A stretch of 64,000 nt of DNA from Roseibium aggregatum (GCF_017309185.1 NZ_JAEKJZ010000004.1:124001-188000), one strand, 5' to 3'; positions 24,773-33,692 are shown, counted from the stretch's first letter. The notes: generated by a model from the letters alone, not told the origin. Translations and numbers: made by a program.

Positions 24773-25443
24773 TGATCCCGGTCAACGCACAACCGTTCGA
24801 GTTCCGCTTCGACCCGGACTCTGTAGTCCTGATCGTGATCGACATGCAGCGGGACTTCATCGAGCCGGGCGGCTTCGGCGAGACGCTCGGCAACGATATC
24901 TCCCACATGCAGCGGGCGATCGGGCCGACCGCGGAACTTCTCAAGTTGTTCCGCGAAAGGGGGTGGCCGGTCGTTCACACCCGCGAGAACCATGCGGGCG
25001 ACCTGAGCGATTGTCCGCCGGCCAAGCGCGAACGCGGCAATCCCACGCTCCGGATCGGGGATGACGGTCCGATGGGACGCATCCTGATCCGCGGAGAGCC
25101 GGGAGCGGAAATCATCGCGGATTGCGCGGCAATAGAGGGCGAAACCGTTATCGACAAACCCGGCAAGGGCGCGTTTTATGCAACACCGCTCGGTGACCTG
25201 CTGGCCGAGCGGGGCACGAAAAGTCTCGTATTTGCCGGCGTGACGACGGAGGTCTGCGTGCAGACCACGATACGGGAGGCCAACGATCGCGGTTTCGAAT
25301 GCCTTTTGATCGAAGAGGCGACGGAAAGTTATTTTCCGGAGTTCAAGGCGGCGACGCTGGACATGATCCGCGCTCAGGGCGGCATCGTCGGCTGGACGGC
25401 GCCGCTTGCCTCTTTCCGCGCGGCATTGGAAAACGAGACATGA
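24772..25443 (+). CDS. Isochorismatase-family cysteine hydrolase, second copy (RutB/biuret/triuret hydrolase-like)
   Basis: This 223-residue cysteine hydrolase has the triad D24 in [12 protein letters not shown]129 in [13 protein letters not shown] and C162 in [19 protein letters not shown]. It shares the overall layout of the biuret hydrolase at 22500, including RGEPGAEII and a CPPAKRERG loop, but lacks that protein's DPYPWPYNG lead. It is therefore a paralogue with a different substrate, perhaps ureidoacrylate, triuret or another acylurea. It is coupled to the importer ATPase by a TGATG overlap and followed after 13 bp by the AtzG-like gene. Confidence 0.8.
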   Translation: MIPVNAQPFEFRFDPDSVVLIVIDMQRDFIEPGGFGETLGNDISHMQRAIGPTAELLKLFRERGWPVVHTRENHAGDLSDCPPAKRERGNPTLRIGDDGPMGRILIRGEPGAEIIADCAAIEGETVIDKPGKGAFYATPLGDLLAERGTKSLVFAGVTTEVCVQTTIREANDRGFECLLIEEATESYFPEFKAATLDMIRAQGGIVGWTAPLASFRAALENET

Positions 25444-25456
25444 TAAGGGAGAAACG

Positions 25457-25642
25457 ATGAGCGAGGGGTTCGACGCGGAGGCTCATGTGGCCCATATGGA
25501 AAAGCTCATGGGGCTGACCATCGAAGACGCGTGGCGTCCGGTCGTGGTCGCCCATGTGGCGGCGACACAGAAAGCGGCGGATCTGCTGCTTGGTTTTCCC
25601 CTTGATGACGAGGTCGAGGCCGCGCCGGTGTTCGTTCCATGA
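25457..25642 (+). CDS. AtzG/HpxX-like small subunit (DUF4089)
   Basis: This 61-residue acidic helical protein (MSEGFDAEAHVAHMEKLMGL) ends AADLLLGFPLDDEVEAAPVFVP. The last segment matches the DUF4089 tail (LLxxxPLxxExExAPVFxP) that tucks into its amidase partner. AtzG is the structural subunit of 1-carboxybiuret hydrolase AtzEG, and HpxX is its counterpart in oxalurate clusters. The start ATG at 25457 follows AAGGGAGAAACG. Its stop overlaps the start of the AtzE-like gene (ATGA), as expected for subunits made in equal amounts. Confidence 0.8.
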   Translation: MSEGFDAEAHVAHMEKLMGLTIEDAWRPVVVAHVAATQKAADLLLGFPLDDEVEAAPVFVP

Positions 25643-27057
25643 CGGAGGCCGCGGATCTGACGAGATTGACGGCGGCCGAGACAGCGGCGGCAGTCAAGAG
25701 CGGTTCGGCGCGCGCGCTTGATGTCGCACAGGCTTCGTTGGAACGGATCGAGAGCCTCAATCCGCTGTTGCGGGCGTTTACGGACGTAACCGCCGAACGC
25801 GCGCTCCAGCAGGCGGCAGAGGTCGACGAAGCGATCGCGCGCGGCGACGACCTGCCGCTGGCCGGCGTGCCTTTCGCGGTCAAGAACCTCTTCGACATGG
25901 AAGGGGTCGTGACCCGGTCGGGATCGAAGATCAATCTCGACAATGCCCCCGCGCAAGGCGACGCGACCCTGGTCCGCAAGCTGAGCCAGGCCGGTGCGGT
26001 TCTCATGGGCGGCCTGAATATGGGAGAATACGCCTATGACTTTACCGGCGAGAACGTTCACGACGGCAACTGTCTGAACCCCCATGACACAGGCCGGATG
26101 ACGGGCGGATCTTCTTCCGGATCGGGTGCCGCCGCCGCGAGCGGCATGGTGCCGGTCACGCTTGGCTCCGACACGAACGGTTCGATCCGCGTGCCGTCGT
26201 CCTTTTGCGGTCTGTTCGGCCTGAAGCCGACATACGGCCGGCTGTCGCGGCACGGGACCTATCCCTTCGTCGGCAGTCTGGACCATCTCGGACCGCTGAC
26301 AAGGTCGGCGGAAGATCTCTCCCTGGTCTTCGATGTTCTGCAGGGACCGGACGTTCGGGATCCGGCCCAGGCGGACATGCCGGTTCTGAAGACGCTCAGC
26401 GAACTGGAAAAAGGGGCGGGCGGTCTGCGCGTCGCGGTTGCCGGCGGTTACTTCAGGGAGAAGGCGGAAACAGAAGCGCTGGCGGCGGTGGACAAGGTGG
26501 CCGCAGCCCTCGGAGCGTCGGCGGAGATCGATATCCCGGAGGCCGCCCGAGCCCGGGCAGCGGCTTACGTGATCACCACATCCGAAGGCTCCAATCTGCA
26601 CTTCGACCGGATCAGGACCCGTCCGCAGGATTTCGACCCGGATACGCGCGACCGGTTCTTGTCCGGAACCATGGTGCCTGCCATGTGGGTGCTCCAGGCG
26701 CAGCGTTTTCGGAGCTGGTTCAGGACGATGATGCGCGGCATCTTCCAGCATGTGGACGTCATTCTGGCACCCGCGACACCGTTTTCGGCTCTCCCTTCAG
26801 GCACAAAGACAATCACCCTCGGAGGTGAAACAATGCCCGCGCGGCCCAATATCGGTCTGTTTACCCAGCCGATTTCCTTTATCGGGCTGCCGGTTGTTGC
26901 CGTTCCGGTCTGGCTGGACGGTGCGGCGCTTCCCATCGGCGTACAGGTGATCGCTCCGGCCTGGCGGGAGGATCTCGCCCTGCGGGTGGCCCATCAGCTT
27001 GGCATGGATGGGGTTGCCGCGGCGCCGGTGGCCGATCCCGCGATCGATAACATCTAA
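25639..27057 (+). CDS. AtzE/HpxY-like amidase (1-carboxybiuret or oxalurate-type amidohydrolase, large subunit)
   Basis: This 472-residue amidase-signature enzyme has the Ser-cis-Ser-Lys triad K82 (VPFAVKNLFDMEG), S158 (MTGGSSSGSG) and S182 (SDTNGSIRVPSSFCG). NLFDMEGVVTRSGSKIN, NMGEYAYDFTGENVHDG and HLGPLTRSAEDL are characteristic of the AtzE family rather than GatA. AtzE works as AtzE2G2 in cyanuric acid breakdown, removing ammonia from 1-carboxybiuret. The related HpxY acts in oxalurate/purine breakdown. The pairing with a DUF4089 gene and the later AtzH/HpxZ-like gene supports this family. Choosing between the two substrates is not possible, since neither AtzD nor HpxW is in the window. 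Confidence 0.85.
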   Translation: MTEAADLTRLTAAETAAAVKSGSARALDVAQASLERIESLNPLLRAFTDVTAERALQQAAEVDEAIARGDDLPLAGVPFAVKNLFDMEGVVTRSGSKINLDNAPAQGDATLVRKLSQAGAVLMGGLNMGEYAYDFTGENVHDGNCLNPHDTGRMTGGSSSGSGAAAASGMVPVTLGSDTNGSIRVPSSFCGLFGLKPTYGRLSRHGTYPFVGSLDHLGPLTRSAEDLSLVFDVLQGPDVRDPAQADMPVLKTLSELEKGAGGLRVAVAGGYFREKAETEALAAVDKVAAALGASAEIDIPEAARARAAAYVITTSEGSNLHFDRIRTRPQDFDPDTRDRFLSGTMVPAMWVLQAQRFRSWFRTMMRGIFQHVDVILAPATPFSALPSGTKTITLGGETMPARPNIGLFTQPISFIGLPVVAVPVWLDGAALPIGVQVIAPAWREDLALRVAHQLGMDGVAAAPVADPAIDNI

Positions 27058-27072
27058 CAGGGAACAAGAGAC

Positions 27073-27843
27073 ATGGCAGATGCGCGCTGGGCCGGCCGCA
27101 ATACGGACAAGGACGTCTTGAGACATCAGATCTGGTCAGGCCTTGAGGATAACGGGATCAGCGTCGGGCCGGCCGGCAGCCGAATTCCGAATTTTGTCGG
27201 CGCGGATATGGCGGCGTTTAACCTGTCGAAACTGCCGCAATGGCAAGCGGCGCGGACTGTGAAATGCAATCCGGACCCGCCCCAGATCCCGGTACGCCTG
27301 CGGGCGCTTTATGACGGCAAGATCGTTTATGCGCCGGTACCGGAACTCCTCAAGCCGTTTCCGTTTGTGCGGCTCGATCCGGAGGACCTGGAAAGGAAAG
27401 GCGTCCAGTTCGAACTCGCCGCGACTTCCCAGGGTTTCGTCGAGTACGGGGAGCCGGTGGAATTCGAGGACATGGAGCTGCTCGATTTCGTCGTCGTGGG
27501 TTGCGTCGGGGTCAGCCGCGCGGGCGGTCGCACCGGCAAGGGCGGCGGGTTCGCCGATCTTGAACTCGGCATTTTCCGGGAGTTGGGCAAGCTCAAGCCC
27601 GAGACACCGATTACCACCACGGTCCATTCCTCTCAGGTCGTTGAAGCGGAACACCTGGTGATGATGGCGCATGACAGCGCGCTCGACGCAATCGCCACGG
27701 AAAGGGAACTGATTGAGACCCGAACCACCCACCCACAGCCGGGGGGCGTGGCCTGGGAGGAAGTCCAGGCGGATCAGTACCGGGACATTCCGTTTCTGGC
27801 GACCTTGCGCGAACGGATTGAGACAGCGAAGGAGAACGGCTGA
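27073..27843 (+). CDS. 5-formyltetrahydrofolate cyclo-ligase-family protein
   Basis: This 256-residue protein belongs to the MTHFS-like fold (COG0212). It shows VRLRALYDGKIVYAPVPEL and LRPFPFVRLDP-like wording, and the phosphate-binding block GVSRAGGRTGKGGGFADLELGIFRELG, which corresponds to the GxGGGFYDR motif of cyclo-ligases. Length and N-terminus differ from the housekeeping enzyme (about 190 residues), so it is a specialised branch. The family uses ATP to close 5-formyl-THF to 5,10-methenyl-THF. In a cluster with a formamidase it may recycle one-carbon units or activate a different N-formyl substrate; both ideas are speculative. It overlaps the next gene by TGATG. Confidence 0.75.
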   Translation: MADARWAGRNTDKDVLRHQIWSGLEDNGISVGPAGSRIPNFVGADMAAFNLSKLPQWQAARTVKCNPDPPQIPVRLRALYDGKIVYAPVPELLKPFPFVRLDPEDLERKGVQFELAATSQGFVEYGEPVEFEDMELLDFVVVGCVGVSRAGGRTGKGGGFADLELGIFRELGKLKPETPITTTVHSSQVVEAEHLVMMAHDSALDAIATERELIETRTTHPQPGGVAWEEVQADQYRDIPFLATLRERIETAKENG

Positions 27844-28235
27844 TGGAGATCAATATTCCAGCCGTGAAGGCGGAAGTCGAAACAGTCTTTCGGGAGTACG
27901 AGACGGCGCTGGTCAGCAACGACGTTGCCACACTGGACAGGCTGTTTTTCGATGCTCCGACAACCATCCGCTATGGCGGGGGCGAGAATCTCTATGGCTA
28001 CGGGGAGATCGCGCGTTTCCGTTCGCAAAGACCGGGAAGCAACCTGGAGCGGAGTCTGGAAAAGACGGTCGTCACCACCTACGGGACGGATATGGCGACG
28101 GCATCGACGCTGTTCTACCGGGGGAATGCGCCGGGCAAAGTCGGGCGTCAGATGCAGACCTGGCTCAGAACTCCGTCAGGCTGGAAGGTTGTCGCCGCTC
28201 ATGTGAGCGTGATCGATGACCCGGCCGCCGACTGA
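27843..28235 (+). CDS. AtzH/HpxZ-like protein (DUF3225, NTF2-like fold)
   Basis: This 130-residue protein starts with EVETVFREYETALVSNDVATLDRLFFD, then TTIRYGGGENLYGYGEIARFRSQRP, and ends WLRTPSGWKVVAAHVSVID. This is the DUF3225 pattern of HpxZ and AtzH. AtzH has been reported as a decarboxylating amidohydrolase that removes dead-end dicarboxyurea during cyanuric acid breakdown; HpxZ is linked to oxalurate use. It is the last gene of module C. Its last 37 bp overlap, tail to tail, the GGDEF-EAL gene on the other strand. Confidence 0.82.
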   Translation: MEINIPAVKAEVETVFREYETALVSNDVATLDRLFFDAPTTIRYGGGENLYGYGEIARFRSQRPGSNLERSLEKTVVTTYGTDMATASTLFYRGNAPGKVGRQMQTWLRTPSGWKVVAAHVSVIDDPAAD

Positions 28236-30499
28236 AACCAGGTGACCTTCTCGGAAAACTGAAACTCCGTGATCGGGCGCGGTCTGGAAAAATAAAATCC
28301 CTGCACGTAGCGGCAGCCGATTCCGGTGAGGAAATCGAGTTGCTGACCGGTTTCCACACCTTCCACCACGACAGACATGCCAAGGATCTTTCCGAGGTCG
28401 ATCATGGTTGCGAGAAGTTTTCTGGAGTTCTCGCTGTTGTCGATCTCCTGAACAAATCTTTTGTCGACCTTCAGGGTGTTGAAGTCGTATCTGTGGAGGT
28501 AGCTAAGGCTTGAATATCCGGTTCCGAAATCGTCCATGGCGCAATTGACGCCGATTTCCTGCAATTGGGTCAGCACCTTCTGAGTCTTTTCGACTTCGTC
28601 CAGAATTTGCGATTCCGTGATCTCAAGCGTGAGGCTTCCGGCCGGGAAACCATGGGCGTCAAGCAGGTTCGACAGGTTGCGGGCAAAGCCTTCCTGCATG
28701 AGCTGGCTCGTGCAGATATTGACGGAGACACCCATGTCTTTCCACCGGCAGGCGTCGGCGACCGCCTGCCGCAATACCCAATCCCCGATCTTGGGCATAA
28801 GGTTTTCGTCTTCGGCGATGGGAATGAACCGGTCGGGTGGAACCAGACCCTTTTCCGGATGCCGCCAGCGTAACAGGGCTTCCGCGTAGACAGGCCTGCC
28901 GGTCTGAATATCGATGACCGGCTGATAGTGGAGCTCGAATTCGCCGTTTTGCAGGGCAAGGGCCAGTTTTTCCTGCAGTTCCCGTCTTTCCTTCAGGGAA
29001 TTGTCCATGGCCGGATCGAAAATACGGTAAGTGTTTCGGCCTCCCGTTTTGCTGCGCTGGAGCGCGATGTCGCCCGCCCTCGTAAGCTCGGTCAAATCGC
29101 GGCCGTGCTCGGGATAAAAGGCAATGCCGACGCTGCAGGAGATCTGAAGACTCAGGTCTTCGAATTCAACCGGGTGGCGGAGCGTTCGCAAGAGTTCGCG
29201 GACGGTGTTGACGATAACGTCCGGGTTTGACCTGCCGCGCGCGAAAATCAGAAACTCATCGCCGCCGACCCGTCCGAATATATCGTTTTTGCGGAAAACG
29301 TCTTTTGTTCTGTCGGCAACCGTCTTGATCAGCTTGTCGCCGGCTGCGTGGCTGTGTGTGTCGTTTATCTGTTTCAAACGATCGACGTCGAGATAGATAA
29401 GCGCGCAATGTCCGATATCGTTCTTTCTGAGATCGGCTTTGACGAGATCGCTGAAATGCTGGCGTTGCGCGAAGCCTGTCATGCCGTCATGGTCGGCGGC
29501 ATAGCGCGCCTGCTGCTCACGCTGGGCGAGATGCTGCTTGACGCGCGCGTTCTGATGGATCGTCAAGAACGTGATCACGAGAATAATGCCGATCGCCGTC
29601 AGCAGCACCGGAGCGGAGGAGAGCAGGATCGATGAGCCGTTGCTCATCGGATGCCAGGCCAGATAGCCTCTGGGCGCCTCCGGGGCGCTCAATATCTCGA
29701 TGCTGTTCATGTCCGCCGGGACATCCCTGACGAAGATCAGGTTGCTCAACGACAGGTTCTTGAGAATTCTGTTGAGATGGGCTTCGTTGAGCGTGTGCAG
29801 CGTGACCAGCAGGTGAGGCGGGCGTTTGGCAACCTCGATGTTTCCCGGATCGGGAACGATGGCGAAAACCGAAGCCAGGACGGCATGATCTCCAAGGTCC
29901 GCGGTAACGGTGCCGGAAAGTTCGGAAAACAGTCCGGCAAAATTGACGGTCTGCGGAGACATTGCGCTGACAGCTTCGAGAAACCTGTCTCTGATCCTGT
30001 CGATTTCGGATCGTAGCGCGGGAATGCTCAGCGGATTGAAAGACGCTCCATAGTCGGCGGCGTCGATGTCGCTGAAAACGATGGTGTGATCGGGGTCGAT
30101 CACATAGACGGCGTCATAGGTGAAATCGCTTGCCATATCCACAGCGAACCGGCGGTGTATCCAGTCGGGGGAAGGCGCTGTATCGACATTGATATAGGCG
30201 GCGTTGGAGGCCGCGTACCGTTCCATTTCATTCAAAAGGAAACTTTTGTGCGCCTCGAATACCCGGGCAACCGAGGCGATCTCCCTCTGCGCCGCAGCGT
30301 TGTCGGATGTCCAGATCTTGAAGAAGACGATGCTGAACGCGGCGATAATCGCGGCGATCATGATGACGATCACCGTTCCTGTCGACAGCTTCAGGGCGCG
30401 CAGGATTTTCTGTAGCAGGGGATTAGGCAAATCCATTCTGCCAGTCTGTTCCACGGAGTCCACCGGACGTTGAACAGAAGAAAACCGGTCACCAAACAT
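28199..30499 (-). CDS. CHASE4-GGDEF-EAL cyclic-di-GMP signalling protein
   Basis: This 766-residue inner-membrane sensor has a first helix near 40-60 (VIVIMIAAIIAAFSIVFFKIW) and a periplasmic CHASE4-like domain (about 65-285, with MERYAASNAAYINV and DAVYVIDPDHTIVF). A second helix (about 293-315) leads to GGDEF and EAL domains. The cyclase motif RVGGDEF near 412 is intact. The phosphodiesterase half has EALLRW near 538, EITESQ, DDFGTGYSS and VVEGVET, so both activities may be present. It likely turns an external cue into c-di-GMP changes affecting motility or attachment. A start at ATG 30436 is also possible. It lies downstream of the chemoreceptor on the same strand. Confidence 0.88.
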   Translation of the reverse strand: MFGDRFSSVQRPVDSVEQTGRMDLPNPLLQKILRALKLSTGTVIVIMIAAIIAAFSIVFFKIWTSDNAAAQREIASVARVFEAHKSFLLNEMERYAASNAAYINVDTAPSPDWIHRRFAVDMASDFTYDAVYVIDPDHTIVFSDIDAADYGASFNPLSIPALRSEIDRIRDRFLEAVSAMSPQTVNFAGLFSELSGTVTADLGDHAVLASVFAIVPDPGNIEVAKRPPHLLVTLHTLNEAHLNRILKNLSLSNLIFVRDVPADMNSIEILSAPEAPRGYLAWHPMSNGSSILLSSAPVLLTAIGIILVITFLTIHQNARVKQHLAQREQQARYAADHDGMTGFAQRQHFSDLVKADLRKNDIGHCALIYLDVDRLKQINDTHSHAAGDKLIKTVADRTKDVFRKNDIFGRVGGDEFLIFARGRSNPDVIVNTVRELLRTLRHPVEFEDLSLQISCSVGIAFYPEHGRDLTELTRAGDIALQRSKTGGRNTYRIFDPAMDNSLKERRELQEKLALALQNGEFELHYQPVIDIQTGRPVYAEALLRWRHPEKGLVPPDRFIPIAEDENLMPKIGDWVLRQAVADACRWKDMGVSVNICTSQLMQEGFARNLSNLLDAHGFPAGSLTLEITESQILDEVEKTQKVLTQLQEIGVNCAMDDFGTGYSSLSYLHRYDFNTLKVDKRFVQEIDNSENSRKLLATMIDLGKILGMSVVVEGVETGQQLDFLTGIGCRYVQGFYFSRPRPITEFQFSEKVTWFQSAAGSSITLT

Positions 30500-30678
30500 T
30501 TGAGTGCTGTCTCGCTCCTGGCTGTTCTTGAAATCCGAAATTCAGTCTAGCTTGTAAACGTAATAAATACTTATTTCCGCTGCGTAAATGAAGAAGTTCG
30601 ACTTGCGTGAAGCCCGGGCACCTCTTTCGTTTCATGTCATCGTCAAAGTAGCGTGAGCGATTCCACCCGAAAGCAGGT

Positions 30679-30718
30679 CGGGCGCGCTTCGCGACCGCAT
30701 TGTCGCGAGGCGCGCCCG
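30679..30718 (-). terminator. Strong GC hairpin between the chemoreceptor and GGDEF-EAL genes
   Basis: CGGGCGCGC (30679-30687) pairs with GCGCGCCCG (30710-30718), continued by CGCGAC/GTCGCG after a 2x2 mismatch, around the loop CGCATT. No T-tract borders either side, so it may be a Rho-assisted 3' end for the chemoreceptor message or an extragenic palindrome. The rest of the 295-bp gap holds AT-rich sequence that could be the promoter of the downstream gene. Confidence 0.45.
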
Positions 30719-30794
30719 TTGAAAGTGTCTCGAAACGTTTCCTGCAAGTCTGCGCTCCAGTCTTTCGGGACAGGCTTCGGATACTGGAGAGGGC

Positions 30795-32480
30795 CTAGGC
30801 GGCCCTGACCTTTGCCAGGAAGTCCTGCATGGCGGTCTGCAGATTGTTGGACTGGTCGTGCAGTTCGCCGACCGCCGAGTTCATGTTTGAACTCAGTTCC
30901 GCGGTTTTGCTGGCTCCGCCACTGACTTCCGTGATCGACCTCGACACGCCTTCGGTGCCCTGAGCCGCCTCGGAAACGCTGCTGGCGATTTCGGTGGTCG
31001 CCAGGTTCTGTTCTTCTGCGGCGCCCGACATTGCAGTCGTGTTTTCCGCGATCTTCTGCACAAGATCCGCCACGGTTGCAGTCGCAGCCGTCGAAGCATC
31101 CGCGGCCTGACGCATTTCCGTGATCTGACGGTCGATCTCCTCGGTCGCCTTGGAGGTCTGTTCGGCCAGCGCCTTGACCTCGGAGGCAACCACGGCGAAG
31201 CCTTTTCCGGCCTCTCCTGCCCGGGCGGCCTCGATGGTCGCGTTCAGCGCCAGGAGGTTGGTTTGCTCGGCGATATCGGTGATCAGCTTGGTGACGTCGC
31301 CGATGCGGGCGACAACCTGCTGCACGGTTGCGACCGCCTGGTTGGACCGCTCGACTTCCGTTGCCGCTGATTGGGAAATGTCGGAAGACGACCGGACCTG
31401 TTCGGTGATTGCACGGATCGAGGCGGACAATTCTTCCGTCGCACTGGCGACCGTGTTGACGTTCGACGTCGCCTGTTCCGCGGCAGCGGACACCGAAATC
31501 GCCTGGTCAGTTGTCGTGTTGGCGATGGTTTGAAGAGACCCGGCGCTGCCGGTCAGTTCATCGAGTTTGGCGATCATGCCGTTGCAGATCTCAAGCACCG
31601 TGCTTTCGAAGTCGTTGGCGACTTTTTCCATCTCGGCGCGTTTTTGCTGCTCGGCATTTTCCTTTTCGACCGCGGCGGCTTCTTCGAGCTCCCGCGTACG
31701 GATCAGGTTCTCGCGGAAGACGCCCAGGGCCCGACCGAGAAGACCGATTTCGTCCTTTCTGTCGCCGACAGAAATGTCCTGGGAAGTGTCGCCGGTCGCA
31801 AGTTTTTCCGTGATTTTAGAAAGACGTGTCAGCGGGCTGGAAACCAGGACGTGGCTGACAAAGGCGAGGCCTATGGCGAGAAGGGCAAGAACCACCGCAC
31901 TGGCGAGCGCAACCGCCTCGACCGTTCCCATTGCGCTGTTCTGACTGATGACGGACTGCTGGCGGGCATCGTGGACGGCGGAGGCAAACTGGTTGCTTTG
32001 CTGCTGCACCGCATTCAACAGACCCGCGCTTTCCGGCGTGAGGTCGATGGCGCGCGCGAGGTCCACGGTTTCGGGTGAGCGCATCAGTTCAATCTGACGG
32101 GTGGCGATCTTGTCGTACCAGGATTTCCAGTCCGACTTGACGTCCTCAAGGTGCTTTTGAAACGCTGGGTCGGTCGCCCCACTCAGTGAGGCCACCTTCG
32201 AGATCTGAGCTGAAATGGTACCGTTGAGCGTTTCCGTCCGCTGCAACAAGTCCCGGTTGCCCGTCAGGAGGAAGGACTTCAGGGACAGGGCCTGATTGTT
32301 GATTTGCTCATTGAGCTTTCCGGCCTCTGTTGCCAGATCGGACAGGCGGTTTGCGGTCTCGACTTCCTTGAGCGCGTAAGCGGTCTTGTACATGCTTACG
32401 CCACCTGCGACTGCGCCGATAAGCGCAAGCGTCAGGAAGCCTGCGGCGATTTTCTTGCTGACTGAGAGATTCTTGAGCAT
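30795..32480 (-). CDS. Methyl-accepting chemotaxis protein (helical periplasmic sensor-HAMP-MCP signal)
   Basis: This 561-residue chemoreceptor has a first membrane helix at about 12-30 ([20 protein letters not shown]). A helical periplasmic CHASE3/four-helix-type sensor follows (31-190), then a second helix (about 190-213) and a HAMP domain ([25 protein letters not shown]). The signalling hairpin tip is [31 protein letters not shown], which is canonical. No C-terminal CheR-binding pentapeptide is present. It is 13 bp downstream of a secreted sensor-like gene and probably works with it. No che genes are in this window. Confidence 0.9.
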   Translation of the reverse strand: MLKNLSVSKKIAAGFLTLALIGAVAGGVSMYKTAYALKEVETANRLSDLATEAGKLNEQINNQALSLKSFLLTGNRDLLQRTETLNGTISAQISKVASLSGATDPAFQKHLEDVKSDWKSWYDKIATRQIELMRSPETVDLARAIDLTPESAGLLNAVQQQSNQFASAVHDARQQSVISQNSAMGTVEAVALASAVVLALLAIGLAFVSHVLVSSPLTRLSKITEKLATGDTSQDISVGDRKDEIGLLGRALGVFRENLIRTRELEEAAAVEKENAEQQKRAEMEKVANDFESTVLEICNGMIAKLDELTGSAGSLQTIANTTTDQAISVSAAAEQATSNVNTVASATEELSASIRAITEQVRSSSDISQSAATEVERSNQAVATVQQVVARIGDVTKLITDIAEQTNLLALNATIEAARAGEAGKGFAVVASEVKALAEQTSKATEEIDRQITEMRQAADASTAATATVADLVQKIAENTTAMSGAAEEQNLATTEIASSVSEAAQGTEGVSRSITEVSGGASKTAELSSNMNSAVGELHDQSNNLQTAMQDFLAKVRAA

Positions 32481-32493
32481 CGGTCAAATTCGC

Positions 32494-33099
32494 TTATGAG
32501 TTGGGTGCCTGGCGGCGCTGCAGTTCACTGAGGTTGAATTCCACGGTGGCGGCACCGATCTTCTCACCTGTGTCCGGATCCGTAACGGTCAGGTTGAGCT
32601 GAGCGCGCCAGATCATCAGATCTTCGTCCCATTCGGGTTCATCAATGAAGACGGCGTCGGGGCCGACCGGGAACGTCTTTTGGAACTTCGCCTCGTCGCC
32701 CTGCCAGTAGTCGCCGGTGATCGCGCTCTGGCCGACATTCAAGCCGTTCGCGTCCATGACGAAGATTTCCGGATAGAGCCCGAGCGAGCCGGCCTGTATC
32801 CGGAGCAGGTAGATCGACAGCGGCGCGGACAAGGTTGCGGAAATGAGCGGTTTGTCGCTTGCCTCGCGCTCCTGGCGCCATTGCTGATCCAGTGCGTCGA
32901 TATTGTCCTGGGTCAACGCGCCGCGAAGTTCGTTCTGGGCATTGATCGACAATGCGACGATCGGGTTCGAAAGCCACTCCGTCACGCCTTCAATCACCGC
33001 AGGGGTGATCAGACTCGTCGGGTCCGGCGGTGTCTCTGCCGCGACCGGTGAAGACAGTGCCAGGAGTATGGCTGGCAATGGGGTGTGCCACTTAAGCAT
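32494..33099 (-). CDS. Secreted PDC/Cache-like sensor protein upstream of a chemoreceptor
   Basis: This 201-residue protein starts MLKWHTPLPAILLALSSPVAA, a signal peptide with cleavage near residue 22, and has no other membrane segment. The mature part resembles a PDC/Cache fold: a long N-terminal helix (TPAVIEGVTEWLSNPIVALSINAQNEL), then ISATLSAPLSIYLLRIQAGSLGLYPEIFVMDANGLNVGQSAITGDYWQGDEAKF. The block VMDANGLNVGQSxxTGDYWQGDE is typical of Cache domains. It would be a free periplasmic sensor and may pass ligand information to the chemoreceptor encoded 13 bp downstream. The start is ATG 33099, preceded by GGAG. Function remains inferred. Confidence 0.7.
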   Translation of the reverse strand: MLKWHTPLPAILLALSSPVAAETPPDPTSLITPAVIEGVTEWLSNPIVALSINAQNELRGALTQDNIDALDQQWRQEREASDKPLISATLSAPLSIYLLRIQAGSLGLYPEIFVMDANGLNVGQSAITGDYWQGDEAKFQKTFPVGPDAVFIDEPEWDEDLMIWRAQLNLTVTDPDTGEKIGAATVEFNLSELQRRQAPNS

Positions 33100-33692
33100 G
33101 ACGTTGCTCCGGTTTTTCAATTTCTCGCAGAGTGCCGACCCTTTCTTAAGATGAAATGAATTTTATAAGAATTGTGAAAGTAATATTCTGACTGCTGCAT
33201 TGCAAAAACTATCGATTTGATGAACTGAAGAGTGTAACTCAGGTTGTATTCGGATCTCATCTTCGGATAGGTCTGATTATCAATTGCAATTTTCAAGATA
33301 TGAGTGAATCTGACAATGTTTTTTGTTCGTGAGGTCGTTTTGTGGTTGGTTGGCTGGCTGACGGCAGTGAATAGTGATTTTGTCTCGGAGAAATCAGTAT
33401 TTTTGACACGATTCTAGGCCTGACTTAACGGAATTCTCTGGTTTGAGGTCCTTTCAGAATTATTCTAGTGAGCTGGAATACCTGTCTTCGCGCTGAAACC
33501 ATTTTCGAATTGCTGTCTGGAAACGGTGCCGTCTGAGCAGCTTGTGGGCCGGAGTGACCGTCTGTCTGCTGATCTGAAACAACCTTTCGTTGATCCGGAA
33601 ATCTGTAGGCGTCGTTTTCAGGCGCCTCTGCGGTTCGTGTGTTTTTGCAGGCGCGAATACCAAGGCTCAACGATCCTTGCTAATAAGACGGC
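33100..33692. other. AT-rich intergenic region between the chemotaxis operon and hypF
   Basis: About 590 bp without a convincing gene. It is clearly more AT-rich than its surroundings and contains short open frames with no family resemblance and poor codon use. It should hold the leftward promoter of the sensor/chemoreceptor operon and the rightward promoter of hypF. I see no clear operator, terminator or structured RNA. Confidence 0.6.

Noticed and set aside
1..28235. Cyanuric acid hydrolase (AtzD/TrzD) or barbiturase gene
   Set aside because: I looked for one because of the AtzE/F/G/H-like genes; no frame shows that family, so a complete cyanurate pathway is not claimed.
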